Part shown: one piece after another, positions 1-10,661 of the stretch
Layout: every line of letters begins with the position of its first letter
Position numbering within the stretch: position 1 is the stretch's first letter
Assembly (NCBI GenBank): GCA_010279815.1
Contig: QEOQ01000122.1
Coordinates: 222,743-264,530, forward strand
DNA length: 41,788 nt
Direction of reading: 5' to 3'
Source: Brachionus plicatilis
Lineage: Eukaryota; Rotifera; Eurotatoria; Ploima; Brachionidae
The notes under the pieces: generated by a model
What the model saw: only the letters and a program-made list of their open reading frames with translations
What the model was told of the DNA's origin: nothing
The model's database searches: none
Position numbers and translations under genes: made by a program

Positions 1-205
1 CGATAAAACGATTGATTTGTATAATTTTAAAATTGATTAGAAAATATGAATTTTTTTAATATTTCCATGCTAAAAATAATCCATAGTTCGAAAAAATCTT
101 TAAATTTGATCCAAAATTTTTTTGTCCATAATTTATTTTAACAGAGCTTAATAGGAACTAATTATTTGGCCTGGAATGCTTGATTTTTGGTCAAATTAAA
201 AAAAA

Positions 206-1615
206 TTACTGATAAGATGAACATTCGGTTCTTTCTATTATTATTTTTTCTCTTTTAAGGTCTTCAAGCTCTTTCTTTGCGTCGAAAATTTGCTGATACA
301 GCATACTTAATTCGTCTTTTGTGAGTTTTTTACTTGCTTTTAGTTTGGTTAAACTTTCGTTTTTAACTGTGAACTGTTCACCGATTGCCCTTGATTGATT
401 CCATAAATTCTATCAAATAATTTAATTAATTAAAAAAAATATAAAAAAAAATTCTGATCAGTAGTATCCAAAATTATTCCAAACAAGCTTATTGTAATTT
501 TAAATTAGATCTCCTAATAAATAAGTTTAAAAAATCCTTCTATTTTTTATTTATTTTAAGTTTTAAAATTTTTAAGAATTAAATAAAAAAATATTGAGAT
601 ACTCAATGCTGTTACTTAAGAATACTAACAAAATTAATATTAGATTAATTATGTCTTTATTTAAAGCAGTTTAAATTTCAAACCTTTAAATTATCTTTAG
701 ATTTAAAGTAAGCAGTATAAAATTTTCTGTTTATAATTAAAGAATTAAAAATTAAAAAGAATATCAATTTTTAAAACTTAACAAAACTCTTGTTAATTTG
801 ATGAATGCTTAAAATTATCAACTTGTTTAATATTTTTTTAAGACACAAAAAGAACAAAAAAAAATTTTAAATTTTTAAAATTTATAAAGTTATTTTTCCT
901 TTTAAAAGACTTAGTATATTTCGAGTTTAAATAAGTTTTTTAAAAAAAATTAATTATTTACTTCATATTCAATTCTTTTATCAACAGAATCTCTTTTAAT
1001 TCTTTCGATGGCATCTTTTTTCTCTTCGTACAAGTCAAATTGTCTAAGAGACTGTTCATAATGACTTATGTCCCTGAGAAGTCTGGCTTCTTCATTCGGA
1101 TTGTAGTGTCTCGTGTTCAATCTCATTTCGTTCTCCAGTTGCGCTATCATGTCCGAATATTGATGCCGAGTTCTATACGGCAAGCTGGTTCGAATTTTAA
1201 ACATTTCTTGGTCCTTGAAATATGAATTTAAAAAAAAAAAAAAATTTATTTATTTATTTTTGAAAAATTAAATCATACAGTTTTATCTCGATTTTCTCGG
1301 ATTCTCTGCATCTGATTGTGCACTTGATTTATTTCTATTCTTATTTGGTCTTGGCCTCCTTTTAAATCCTTAAGCTCTTGCACCAACGATTGTATATCAT
1401 TTGAAATTTGAGTCTAAATTTAATAAAAAAGTTAAAAGTTAACTTCATTTTTTTAAATTCACTTTTTCGTGTTCTTTATTTTTTATCAAACGATACAGAT
1501 GATTTATCTTTTTCTCACATTTTTTTATAGCCGCGGTCTTCATTAATCGTTGTGATTTTCTAGTTATTTTAGGATTCGTTTTTGACGCTCGTAGTTTTTC
1601 AAAATAATTCTCTAT
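206..1615 (-). CDS. Coiled-coil protein, Bfr1/proton-pump-interactor-like, last four exons
   Basis: Four consecutive minus-strand exons, all phase 0: 1463-1615, 1279-1413, 962-1213 and 206-409, the last ending at a TAA at 206-208. Each has a proper AG acceptor and GT donor (for example donor GTAAAT after residues IEYE). Joined they give about 218 residues, almost entirely charged, Leu/Gln-rich and coiled-coil-like, with no membrane segment. The third exon carries SLPYRTRHQYSDMIAQLE followed by NPNEEARLLRDISHYEQSL. This resembles the segment of yeast Bfr1 and plant proton-pump-interactor proteins where a short 'I..L' helix precedes an 'EEK.L..EI..L' helix. Bfr1 is an mRNP/ER-associated factor, but here the match is by pattern only. 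The first exon or exons, including the ATG, were not found upstream of 1615, so the N terminus is missing. Gene reality is fairly sure; the family name is tentative. Confidence 0.68.
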
Positions 1616-1734
1616 CTACAGAAATATATTATCTTTATTTTGGATGATTTCATGTTACAACAAGTAAGACTTTTTAATTTTTTTTCTTATTCGTAAAATA
1701 TTTCATTGAGTTGTTAAGTTTATTGTTTTTAAAA

Positions 1735-1956
1735 AAAGCATAATTTTATTCTAATATGCCCCTCTACTCCATTCCCAAGCGCACCTCTCTTTTTCTCCTT
1801 CAAGGTATCTAGCTTGGTTGTTTACTCATTATGTTCGAATTATGACACAACAAATTCTGGTATTTGAGATCACTTAGTTGGTAGTTATCAGAGATAAAAA
1901 TATGCTGAATCATAACTAATAAAGCTACTTGACCGCATAAGCCAAAATTATGCTTT
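1735..1956. mobile_element. Small inverted-repeat (MITE-like) element
   Basis: Thirteen bases at 1735-1747 (AAAGCATAATTTT) recur exactly inverted at 1944-1956. The match continues imperfectly inward for about 20 more bases: TATGCccCTcTACT on the left against the inverted form of AGCTACTTGACCGCATA on the right. The interior of about 170 bp is richer in GC than its surroundings and has no ORF. A target duplication is not clear. Confidence 0.5.
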
Positions 1957-2827
1957 TGATTAGATTTTTCAATAAACAAATTAATTAAAATTTAAATAAA
2001 ATTTATTTAAAAAAAAAATTTTCTTCATAAAAATAAATTTTAAAAAGAAGGTTTTTGTTTTGGCCAAATTGTTTACTTGCTTTTAAAAAAAAGCTCAAGT
2101 CATTAGCAAATAAATAATTTTAAAAATACCCAAAGGTTTTTTTTTTAATCGAGTTTCTTAAAAAATTAAATTATGTCGAGTTATGGCAAAATTATAATTG
2201 ATCGTTTTCTAAAAAACAATTGTGAAATTCTGACGTAAATTGCTTTACAAGTTACCTTTAACTTTAATACTTAAACTAATTCCATAATTTAAATCAAACA
2301 ATGAATCATCATAGCATTTGATATGTTTTCAATTATCATGAAAAAATTTATCTAAATTTGGATTTTCTTTTGGATAAAATTTGTTCTACTGACAAATCCA
2401 GTTTTTTTTTCATAGTCATTAGATAAAAAGTACGCCAAAAAGATTTTAATTTACAAAAAATTTAATTTTTTTTAGCCATTTTAAATAAATTTTTTTTCTC
2501 TTTTTCTCTCAAGACGTCACTGTGACTTTAAATTCTGTCATAAAAAATATTTAAAAGATAACATATTTCTTCAATCCACGGATTCAAAATAATGAACTAA
2601 TCGATTGACAGGTATTTGAAAAATACTAATTTTATTAAATTTTATTTTATCAATTAATTGAAAAAAAAAATCTTCAATCCACAATAAAAATATGTATTCT
2701 CTAACACATGCTGAACTGAACTCTATTTATTTAGTTTAAATTTTATTGTTTAAGACATCATTGCCAATTGGCGTATCTTTTAAATAAATAAATATTTTTT
2801 TTAATTTAAGAAAAATATAATTTAAGG

Positions 2828-2876
2828 GTAGACCCTAGCGCACGTCCGGAAGGTACAAGATATTCGTTTGAATCCT
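2828..2876 (+). other. Degenerate tRNA-like (SINE-type) segment
   Basis: TAGCGCACGTC at 2836-2846 fits the pol III A-box consensus (TRGYNNANNNG) at 10 of 11 positions. GTTTGAATC at 2866-2874 fits the B box (GWTCRANNC) at 8 of 9. The two starts are only 30 bases apart, too close for an intact tRNA, as if the anticodon arm had been lost. No acceptor stem can be drawn. Most likely a decayed tRNA or tRNA-derived SINE head. Confidence 0.3.
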
Positions 2877-4058
2877 TATCAAAGAAAAATTGAAATAAAA
2901 AAACAGATACTCGAATTAAATTGCAGTTAAAAAGTTAAAATTTTTAATTAGAGCTTAGCTTAGTAAATAAATAAAAAATAAATAAAAATATTAAAATTAT
3001 ATCGAATCCCTGTAAAATATAAAAGGAAAACCAAATTTTTTATGTTTTTTTTATGAGCTAGAACTAAAAATTTAAAAATTTGATACTAAAATTGGTTAAA
3101 ACTTCTGACTCAAAAATAATGTTTGGTCTGGAGTCATTTGGCAACGTATAATGCTAACCTCTGCTACTCACATATGAGATCAGATGCAAATTTTTATGCA
3201 ATCGCTAATATAAACCTGTATACTTTGAATTTTTGACTACAATACCAAATTATTTACCGAGTAAACAGTGGCTAATGCAAAAATGGTCAAAAATTTTTAC
3301 TTAATTTTACTTAATATTACGTATTACGTAGCCAGATTACATAATCTTACATCAAATGAAGTATGTAATAAAGTTTAATTTTAGGTCATATTTGGTAAAT
3401 TTACATTTTTAATTAGAACGTAAAAATGGTATTAGCATTGTATTTCTTAACCACCGTATTTAAATGTTCTATCAGTTATTTCCAATTTAATTTTTTACCT
3501 TAGTAACAAAAAACAAATTAGCTTTGATGAATATAAAATTTAAACCTTTGAGTCACTCTTAAAAACTTAACTTCTGGGAAATATAGCTCGCATTATGTTT
3601 TCTTTGATTTGGCATAAAAGCTAGAAAAATTTTCAGAAAAAAATTCAAAAATCCAAAAATTTGACCTTGGTCTCAATTTGACTAAAAACTTCATAACAAG
3701 AAATAAAAAAAAAAAACAAAAAAATTTAAATTATTTAAAAATTCTTTTGAATTTATCTGTTTTTTTAAATACAAAAAATTTCACAAATATTTCAAACATG
3801 TTATCAATTGTTTTTAATTCAATAAACATTTTTTTTTGCCTTGGCAACATTAAAATTCAAGCCATTCTATAAATCTCTCATTTATAATTTAAAATTAAAC
3901 TAGCTTGTGATCTTAATTCGTATGAAAAATAGATATTTCCTCACCAAAAATGGCTAAAATTTGCCAAAACATTAAATTTAAAATTAACTTGAGAATGCAC
4001 ATGAAATTTTTTAAACAAATCTTTAAAATAAAATTAAAATTTTTAATATTTTAAAAAA

Positions 4059-4979
4059 ATGGGTCGAGCTTCCAAAGACAAAAGAGACATTTATTATCGT
4101 TTGGCCAAAGAAAATGGTTGGCGAGCAAGAAGTGCCTTTAAACTGCTGCAAATAAACGAAGAGTTCAAGTTGTTTGACAATGTGAAAAGAGTGGTCGATC
4201 TTTGTGCGGCGCCTGGCTCATGGTCTCAAGTGCTGAGCCGCGAGTTGTTCAAGGACACAAATGATGCAAAGATAGTGGCAGTAGATCTGCAAAAAATGGC
4301 GCCTTTGGACAACGTTATTCAGATTCAAGGTGATATAACTAAACTGGAAACTGCCGAGCAAATAATTTCGCATTTTCAGGGCGAAAAAGCTGATTTGGTG
4401 GTGTGTGATGGTGCGCCGGACGTCACAGGCCTTCACGACATCGATGAGTTCATTCAAGCCCAACTTGTCTTAGCTGCTCTGAACATTACCACTCATGTGC
4501 TTAAAACTAGTCCCGATAGCAAATTTGTCGCCAAGATATTCCGAGGCAAAGACATTACTCTTTTGTTCTCTCAACTAAAATGCTTTTTTAGCAAAGTTAC
4601 AGTCTCCAAGCCGAGGTCTTCGCGCAACTCAAGCATCGAGGCGTTTATTGTCTGCGAGGGCTACCAGCCGCCTCTGGACTACGTTCCTAACATGCGCAAT
4701 CCACTCCTGGACCAAAAATACAGTTCTCTGGACGAACTAGAGGGCTCAACGCGCTTCATAGTCCCGTTCATCGCTTGTGGAGACTTGAACTCAAGCTACG
4801 ACTCGGACAAAACTTATCCGCTTAGCCTGGACGGAAAAGAATACAGCTTTCATGAGCCACTTTGCCAACCAATTAGTCCACCTTACGAAAAGGCAAAGCT
4901 TATGCGGCAACAAAACCAACTAGGTAAACAAGATGACGAACACAATTCCAAACTATCTGATTTGACTATTTCTAATTAA
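4059..4979 (+). CDS. FTSJ1: tRNA 2'-O-ribose methyltransferase FTSJ1/TRM7
   Basis: A 306-residue intronless gene. FTSJ1/Trm7 is the cytoplasmic SAM-dependent enzyme that 2'-O-methylates positions 32 and 34 in the anticodon loop of selected tRNAs, working with partner subunits (Trm732/THADA and Trm734/WDR6). The N terminus [20 protein letters not shown] is the family signature. The SAM loop is [15 protein letters not shown] (residues 45-59). The catalytic tetrad can be read as K28 (SAFKLL), D117 (VCDGAPD), K159 (VAKIFRG) and E194 (SSIEAFIV). Length is close to the human protein (about 329). The C-terminal tail after residue 280 is short and acidic/polar. The ATG is the first in frame and opens the conserved motif, so the start is secure. 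It is richer in GC than its flanks, as expected for a conserved gene. Confidence 0.95.
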   Translation: MGRASKDKRDIYYRLAKENGWRARSAFKLLQINEEFKLFDNVKRVVDLCAAPGSWSQVLSRELFKDTNDAKIVAVDLQKMAPLDNVIQIQGDITKLETAEQIISHFQGEKADLVVCDGAPDVTGLHDIDEFIQAQLVLAALNITTHVLKTSPDSKFVAKIFRGKDITLLFSQLKCFFSKVTVSKPRSSRNSSIEAFIVCEGYQPPLDYVPNMRNPLLDQKYSSLDELEGSTRFIVPFIACGDLNSSYDSDKTYPLSLDGKEYSFHEPLCQPISPPYEKAKLMRQQNQLGKQDDEHNSKLSDLTISN

Positions 4980-4991
4980 TAAATCAATAAA
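4978..4991 (+). promoter_or_regulatory. Poly(A) signals of FTSJ1
   Basis: AATAAA at 4978-4983 uses the last two bases of the stop codon (TAA, 4977-4979), and a second AATAAA lies at 4986-4991. The 3' untranslated region is therefore predicted to be only a few tens of bases. Confidence 0.6.
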
Positions 4992-5427
4992 ATAATAATA
5001 ATATTTTTTTTTTCTTATTTTCAAGCTGTTAATCAAGCTTGACTTTTTTAATTTAAGCAAATGAAGTAGAAAAAAAATTCTAAAAGAATGTCAAGAAATA
5101 ATAATTTTTTTGCACAATAAGCAAAAATCAGAAAGTTTTTTTTTTTTTTTAAATTTTTCTGGATATTTTATTAAATAAAATAGAAAATTTATCTAGTTTT
5201 TTCATAACTTTTAAATCCTTTTCTCACTAGTATTTTAAATTTTCTGATTCAGAGGTTAATTGTAATCAATGTGAAAATGGTTTATCTTCTTTTGCTAAAA
5301 AAATTCTCATTAATTTTTATTTTTTTAAAATTTCAAAATCTTAAATTTAAAATAAAAAATTCCTCTTCTTATGTTTTTTTCTACTTCATTCTTTTTGAGT
5401 ACACACTAGAAACTAATAAAGTTTTAA

Positions 5428-5958
5428 GTGAATTCGTCTAGTGAAGACGAAGAGCCCAAAATAGTCAAAAGAAGCCATTCTGTGTCTAGTAAAAAGAATT
5501 TTATTAAAATTAAACGAAAGGCTAAAAAGAAAAAATTAATTTTTGACGAGCTGAGTTTTGTCGAGTCGCATGTTGATACTTTTTATTGTCTTAATGACGT
5601 ACAAGGTGCATGCAATCCAATAACTGCTAAATTGATTGATCCCGACGAAGAATGTGTCAAAGAATGGGTTCATCCGGACACTCAGTTGGTCAAGCCGAAG
5701 CAAAGAATTCTTAAATTTGAAAATTTTGTGCAAAAAGGAAAGTATCGACCATTGGATTTGGTGAATGAAAAAGATAGGCTGAGAACGCCGAAGAAATGTA
5801 CTGTAAAAAACTTATTCGATGACTTGAACGAAACTGTCGGCAAATCTGAGCTAACTATTGCATCACCAACCAAGCATAGAATCTTTATTGATGATACACC
5901 TGTTCAATATTATGGATTGTCTACAATGGAAAGACGCAAAAGAGGACTCAGATGCTAA
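5428..5958 (+). CDS. Unknown basic protein with conserved-looking C-terminal block; start unresolved
   Basis: An open frame of 177 codons, not recognised. The N terminus is acidic/serine-rich (NSSSEDEEPK), followed by a strongly basic stretch (residues about 15-37, KIKRKAKKKK, nuclear-localisation-like). The middle is well mixed and ends in a block around residues 147-176 with HRIFIDDTPVQYYGLSTMER. That last block looks like a conserved motif, but I cannot name the family. The frame has no ATG: it opens with GTG at 5428 just after an in-frame TAA. TTTTAAG ending at 5428 looks like a splice acceptor, which would leave TG to complete a split codon (A|TG would give MNSSSEDEE). Another possible model is ATGAA at 5061-5065 spliced to T at 5442. 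AATAAA lies at 6014-6019. No membrane segment; likely nuclear by composition. Confidence 0.68.
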   Translation: MNSSSEDEEPKIVKRSHSVSSKKNFIKIKRKAKKKKLIFDELSFVESHVDTFYCLNDVQGACNPITAKLIDPDEECVKEWVHPDTQLVKPKQRILKFENFVQKGKYRPLDLVNEKDRLRTPKKCTVKNLFDDLNETVGKSELTIASPTKHRIFIDDTPVQYYGLSTMERRKRGLRC

Positions 5959-7734
5959 AAATGAATTTTAGCTTAGAAAATTTGTTGAATTTTTTTTAAA
6001 ATTAATTATTATAAATAAAAATTTAATTGAGACATTTAAATAAATAATTTCATAAATAACGTGTAATTATTTACGTCATTAAAAAGTGAGTTTTGTTTAG
6101 TTAGTTAATGAAATAGTCAAGTAAAATGTGATAGATATTTTTCATTTTTATTGCCTTTGAAATATTCAAACTAGAATTTTTCTGGTATCATAATATGAAA
6201 TTATTATCTAATTTTAAAAAGATTACTAAAATTAATAATTTTTAAAATCTTTCTTTTATAAATTAAAGGGACTAGGTTAAAAAATCGAGAGTAATTACAT
6301 ATAAAATCATCTTTGTAATGAAAAACTTTTTTTAAGGCTTTAAGTTGTATCAGTAGACAAGTAATTTTAACTAAATAAAAACTAAATTTTTTTTTTATGA
6401 ATTTCACGAATATTCTTTGTTTAATCTTTTTATGTACTAACTTCTATTTGAAAATTCATTTTTTTTTAAAATTGAATCCTAAAATATACAGTACAAATTA
6501 AGACTAACTTGTATGCATTTTTTTCTTCGACTCTTCCTAAAAGAAAAGTGGGGAAAAGAAAAGTTGAGGAAGAGTCGAGGAAAGGAAATGTGCAAGTTAG
6601 TTGTAAATTGTACTGTATAAATATAAAAAAAATGTTATTTTTTCAATTAGTTATTAAAAATAAATACAAAGTTTAAGATTACCTACTTTCAGATGTTATT
6701 TGTAGGAAGAAAATTCATAATATAAGTAGAATGTTAGTTGTTTGACTCGTTATGAAAATTAAGGAATAAATCATATTATAAAATTAAGGATTAATTAACT
6801 GTCTCTAATAATAAATATTTATGTAACCTGAGTTTTTTTGTCACTAAATTTACTCAAAAAACAAAAATTGGCTTTGATTTTAGCGACCAAAAATCGTAAA
6901 AATGTTCTTTTGACTCGTTGGTGCTTCTAGTGTTAACTGCTTAATTTTATTCGTTTTTACGAGAATAAAGATAAACAATAAAAATCATAAATATAAATTC
7001 TTATTAATTTTTTTGTATTTTTTTAATTAAATTTTTTAAATTATTTAACGATTGATAAAATTTATAAAAAATTTAAATATGGACTTTTCATCGAAGAAAA
7101 TATATTAAAATAATTTTTTTCTATCTTTTTAATCTTTTAATCTATTCAGCTTTAGAATTTTTCAAAATTAGGTGTTTCCAAAGAGCTATTTTTTATTTTA
7201 ACTTTTTCCTCACTTGGAACCAAATTTTATTAAATAAATAAAAGCCGTATCCATTTGCTCATGCAGGAGTCTAAAACACGCATATAATCATTTGCCATGC
7301 TAAAAGAAAACTATGATCAGATCGACCTAATAAAATAAGCAACTCTAAGTATTAAATACAGAACTAAAATTAAAATTGAAAAATAAAGTATGTAATTTTT
7401 TGGATATATAATTTCATCGATATAAATTTATTTTATATAATTTTTGTTTATTTTGCATCCCGATTTTGAGACCATGGAGCTGATCTTGTATCTTGATGCG
7501 CCTGTTTAGGTGGTTATGGTCGTGGTTCGGACATTTTTTGACCAGTAGTATGACCGCATGTACGGTCACAAACATTATAAAAACAGTTGGTTGGAATTAT
7601 TATTTGAAAAAAATATGTTTAAATTTTAGTTAAAATGTAAAAAAAAAATTTTTATTTTAAAAATAAATCAAAACTTTTAAAAAAAAATTTAAGTTAAAAT
7701 AAAATAAGATCAGTCATATTATATTTTTTTTAAA
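5959..7734. other. Gene-free AT-rich stretch
   Basis: No supported gene. It contains the foldback element at 6489-6615. A short GC-richer island at about 7450-7580 has a GACCG-CATGTA-CGGTC hairpin near 7550-7566 and no clean frame. The open frame at 6204-6407 is low-complexity. Confidence 0.65.
6489..6615. mobile_element. TA-flanked foldback MITE, Tc1/mariner-like
   Basis: 127 bp almost entirely palindromic. The left arm (CAGTACAAATTAAGACTAAC, then CTTG...TCGACTCTTCCT) is mirrored by the right arm ending GTACTG. Arms are about 55 bp with a few mismatches and a loop of about 15-20 bp. TA dinucleotides lie directly outside both ends (6487-6488, 6616-6617), the target duplication used by the Tc1/mariner superfamily, and termini beginning CAGT are typical of it. 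No coding capacity. Confidence 0.7.
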
Positions 7735-7740
7735 TTAAAA

Positions 7741-8586
7741 ATTGCAATTTTTTCAATTTACTCGAGCCCATCTAATCCACTAAACTTAGATCTATTGGAA
7801 CATATCGAAAAAAACTATAAAGATTTCATTATTACCGGTGACTTTAACGCCAAAAGCAAAATTTGGTTTTGTGAAAAGGATTACCCAAAAGGTATTTTAC
7901 TTGAAAACTTTATTATCGCAACGAAAAGCCAAATTCTTAATTGTCAGTCGCCGACTTACGAACGAGGTAAAAGTGTCCTCGATTTATCAATCTGTTCCAA
8001 TTCGGTCTTCAAATTCTTTAAAAAACACCAAGTCCTAAAGCCTAAAATAAGCGACCATCAACCTACAATTACCGTCTTCTCTAATCTCAAACCAAAACGC
8101 AAAACCCATACGGCTAAAAGAATTGACTGGAATTTATTTAGAGAAAAATTAGATCAAAACTTACCAAACGGCTTATTTATAGAAAACGAAAATGATATTG
8201 AGTGCGAGTCAATTGAACTAATATCCAAATTGAACCAAGCAATAAACTCATCTACGACAACTAAAACGTTTGTTACAAAAGCTATTAATCCAATAACCAT
8301 TCCATTTTCATTAGTTAAACTAATTAAATTAAAAAGAAAAATTAAACGTTGGCTAAATAAAAAAAGGACTGAATACACTACAAGATTGTACAATTTACTG
8401 AGCTACAATATCAAAAAAAGAATCAAAAAATTAAGAGAAGAACGTCTCACATCGGAATTTGAAAAGTTAGATAACTTCAATCAATCTGAATCAAAAAGCT
8501 GGAAACTAATTAAGAAACTAGAGAATGTTGAAAACGATAACTCGTCAAGGAAAATGATCCACTTGAAAAAACTGATAATACAATGA
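7741..8586 (+). pseudogene. LINE endonuclease C-terminal part and linker (frame 1 of broken ORF)
   Basis: Open frame without its natural start, truncated by the LINE's 5' end. It has the APE-like endonuclease motifs GDFNAKS (about 7837-7857) and SDHQPTI (about 8050-8070). These are the last metal- and DNA-binding motifs of LINE endonucleases; the N-terminal motifs are absent. A long Lys/Leu-rich linker follows and the frame stops at 8584-8586. The protein should continue into the reverse-transcriptase frame: in the other frame 8547 onward reads KENDPLEKTDNTMTKSDKE, which joins naturally after NVENDNSS, so one base has been lost near 8541-8550. Confidence 0.85.
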
Positions 8587-10142
8587 CAAAATCTGATAAG
8601 GAAGTGGCCGAAACTTTCGGCATAAATCTTAAATCAGTTTTTTCGGAAAACCGAGTGTCGAACTCAAACATCCCTTTGGTAGCAACGAGGCTTGATACCA
8701 AAAACAAAGAAAACGTCAATATAACAAAGGAGGAGTTTCTATCGACACTTAGCACTATCAATGCGAGTTCAGCTCCTGGAGTAGATGGAATCAATAACAA
8801 AATCTTCAAAAACTGTCCAACATCTTTTTTGATTCGTATTTTCAAATTATTCAACGCAACGCTTAGAATAGGATACATACCAAAAGAGTGGAAAATGGCT
8901 AAAATAGTTATGATTCCAAAGAAAGACAAGCCTCCGGAACTTGCTGAATCTTACAGACCAATATCATTACTGTCATGCTTATCAAAATGGTTAGAAAAAA
9001 TTGTAAATGAAAAATTGTTATCCTGGCTTGAAAGCAAAAATTTACTTCCTCCCTGTCAATCTGGATTTAGGAAAAAAAAAAGCACTCAAGACCACTTCCT
9101 AAGACTGTACCACTCGATAATCGAAGGTTTTAATCGTGGCGAAAAAACAGGAGCTGTATTTTTCGACTTAGAAAAAGCGTTCGACAAAATCAATCACAAT
9201 GCAATTCTCTTCAAGCTCAAGTCAATAAAAATAAACCCTTATTTATATAACTGGATTGCTAATTTTCTTGGCGACAGAAATTTTTTTGTAAGCTATAAGA
9301 ATGCAAAGTCATCTTTGTTCAAGATAACAACCGGCGTTCCACAAGGAAGCAGCCTTTCCCCCACATTATTTTCAGTATTCTTCAGTGATATCGTTAAGAA
9401 ACTACCTTATAACATTCAAAAGGCCTTATTCGCCGACGATCTTACAATATGGATTAGTGACTCAAACCTTAAATCCTTGGAAAAAAAGATCCAGAAAGCA
9501 ATAAACATAATATACAACTTCTGTGAAAAATGGGGTTTGAAGATAAACAAATCGAAAACCGTGTATTCAATCTTCACCACAGCTGGTTATAGGAAAAATT
9601 ATACAAAAACTTACCGTTTAAACCTGACACTTGGTAACTCAACGATTCCAATGGACCCATTTCCGACGTTCCTTGGTCACAACTTAGATCCGAAACTCTC
9701 GTTCCAAAAGCATCTTGAATCAATCACAGATAAAACCCTAAAAAAAATAAATTTAATTCGTAAAATCAAAAGTTTAAACATTAAAAACAAAACAATACTG
9801 TCCTTAACAATATTTAAAAGTTTTATTCGATCAAACTTCGACTACGCATTCATACCATTGCTCGTTGCAACACAAAAAATCTCTGACGAAATTCAAAAGC
9901 TTCAAAATCGGATACTGAAGACAATTCACTTTTTCCCAATCAGGACCAAAATCAACTCCATCCATGACAAACTAAAATTAGACAAAGTATTAGTTAGAGC
10001 TAATAAATTATTCGACAAATTTGTGGAAAGCAAATTAACCCACACACTTATCATAAAAGAAACAGAAGAGTATCAAAAAAGTACTAATCAAAAATGGAAA
10101 ACCCCTTTCGACCTATTTAAAGAAAAAATTCAAATAAAATAA
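8583..10142 (+). CDS. LINE reverse transcriptase
   Basis: 519 codons from an ATG at 8583 that overlaps the preceding stop (ATGA). This start is probably an artefact of the frameshift, because the frame opens earlier, at 8541. Reverse-transcriptase blocks in order: YRPISLLSCLSKWLEKI (124-140), SGFRKKKST (160-168), the first catalytic aspartate in FFDLEKAFDKINH (193-205), GVPQGSSLSP (251-260) and FADD with the catalytic Asp pair (283-286). These are followed by KINKSKT (about 314-320) and TFLG. The order and motifs fit the Jockey/CR1 group. The whole reverse-transcriptase domain is open with intact active-site residues, so the insertion is fairly young. It would copy element RNA at nicked target DNA, but without a complete endonuclease this copy is not autonomous. 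Confidence 0.9.
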   Translation: MTKSDKEVAETFGINLKSVFSENRVSNSNIPLVATRLDTKNKENVNITKEEFLSTLSTINASSAPGVDGINNKIFKNCPTSFLIRIFKLFNATLRIGYIPKEWKMAKIVMIPKKDKPPELAESYRPISLLSCLSKWLEKIVNEKLLSWLESKNLLPPCQSGFRKKKSTQDHFLRLYHSIIEGFNRGEKTGAVFFDLEKAFDKINHNAILFKLKSIKINPYLYNWIANFLGDRNFFVSYKNAKSSLFKITTGVPQGSSLSPTLFSVFFSDIVKKLPYNIQKALFADDLTIWISDSNLKSLEKKIQKAINIIYNFCEKWGLKINKSKTVYSIFTTAGYRKNYTKTYRLNLTLGNSTIPMDPFPTFLGHNLDPKLSFQKHLESITDKTLKKINLIRKIKSLNIKNKTILSLTIFKSFIRSNFDYAFIPLLVATQKISDEIQKLQNRILKTIHFFPIRTKINSIHDKLKLDKVLVRANKLFDKFVESKLTHTLIIKETEEYQKSTNQKWKTPFDLFKEKIQIK

Positions 10143-10661
10143 ACAATCTTTTATGCTTTTACAATTTTTATTTTTCAAGCAATATTTCAAGAATTTTTAA
10201 TTTAATTAATTCAAAATTATTCAATTTTTTCTATAACATTTACTTTTTGCTTTAATTTATGTGTTTTTTCAATTTTTAAAAAAATCAAAAATAACTTTTA
10301 CAAATCCCAAAATTAACGCTAATGTGGCTGAAAGGGAGAGTTAATATTCATTCCAAACAGCCAGGGAATTTTCCCAAATTATTTTTTAAATAAATAAATA
10401 AATATTATATTTTTTTAAACAAATTATTCAAATCTAATTAATTTAATAAAATTTAATTAATTTAAATTAAATTTATTTTTGCTTTAAATAAAAAATAATC
10501 AAAGTTTTTTTAATTCTGTTTTAGAATCTAAAGGCTATTGTTCAAACGTAAATTGATTGAGAATATTATAATCGGTGAGTTTCTCATTAAATTAAATTTT
10601 TTTATAATTTATAAAAATTGAGTTAAAATTAAAGTTTATAAATAACTAACTCGAAATTCGT

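Larger units (their letters stand above)
1616..4058. other. Gene-free AT-rich stretch
   Basis: No convincing coding segment on either strand. It holds a small inverted-repeat element (1735-1956) and a degenerate tRNA-like segment (2828-2876). The missing 5' exon of the coiled-coil gene should lie here if that gene is complete. Open frames near 3678-3872 are low-complexity Asn/Lys/Phe runs. Confidence 0.7.
7735..10401 (+). mobile_element. 5'-truncated non-LTR retrotransposon (Jockey-like LINE)
   Basis: A LINE copy holding the end of an APE-type endonuclease, a full reverse transcriptase and a 3' untranslated region ending in a TAAA repeat at about 10388-10401. The near-identical flanks ATATTATATTTTTTTTAAA at 7716-7734 and the same sequence with one T fewer at 10402-10419 form an 18-19 bp target-site duplication. 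The 5' end falls inside the endonuclease (first recognisable residues IAIFSIYSSP), the usual 5' truncation of target-primed insertion. The 3' region (10320-10380) includes GGCTGAAAGGGAGAG before the repeat tail. Confidence 0.92.

Noticed and set aside
3118..3175. Possible tRNA-Trp-like sequence on the minus strand (TGACTCCAGACC)
   Set aside because: The anticodon-loop resemblance is real, but no acceptor or T stem can be formed and the B box is poor.
3678..3872. 64-codon plus-strand frame
   Set aside because: Low-complexity Lys/Asn/Phe run from A/T-rich sequence; no start context, motif or neighbouring exon.
6204..6407. 67-codon minus-strand frame
   Set aside because: Phe/Lys/Leu low-complexity with no splice or motif support.
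8154..8929. Minus-strand frames opposite the LINE
   Set aside because: Antisense to clear endonuclease and reverse-transcriptase motifs.
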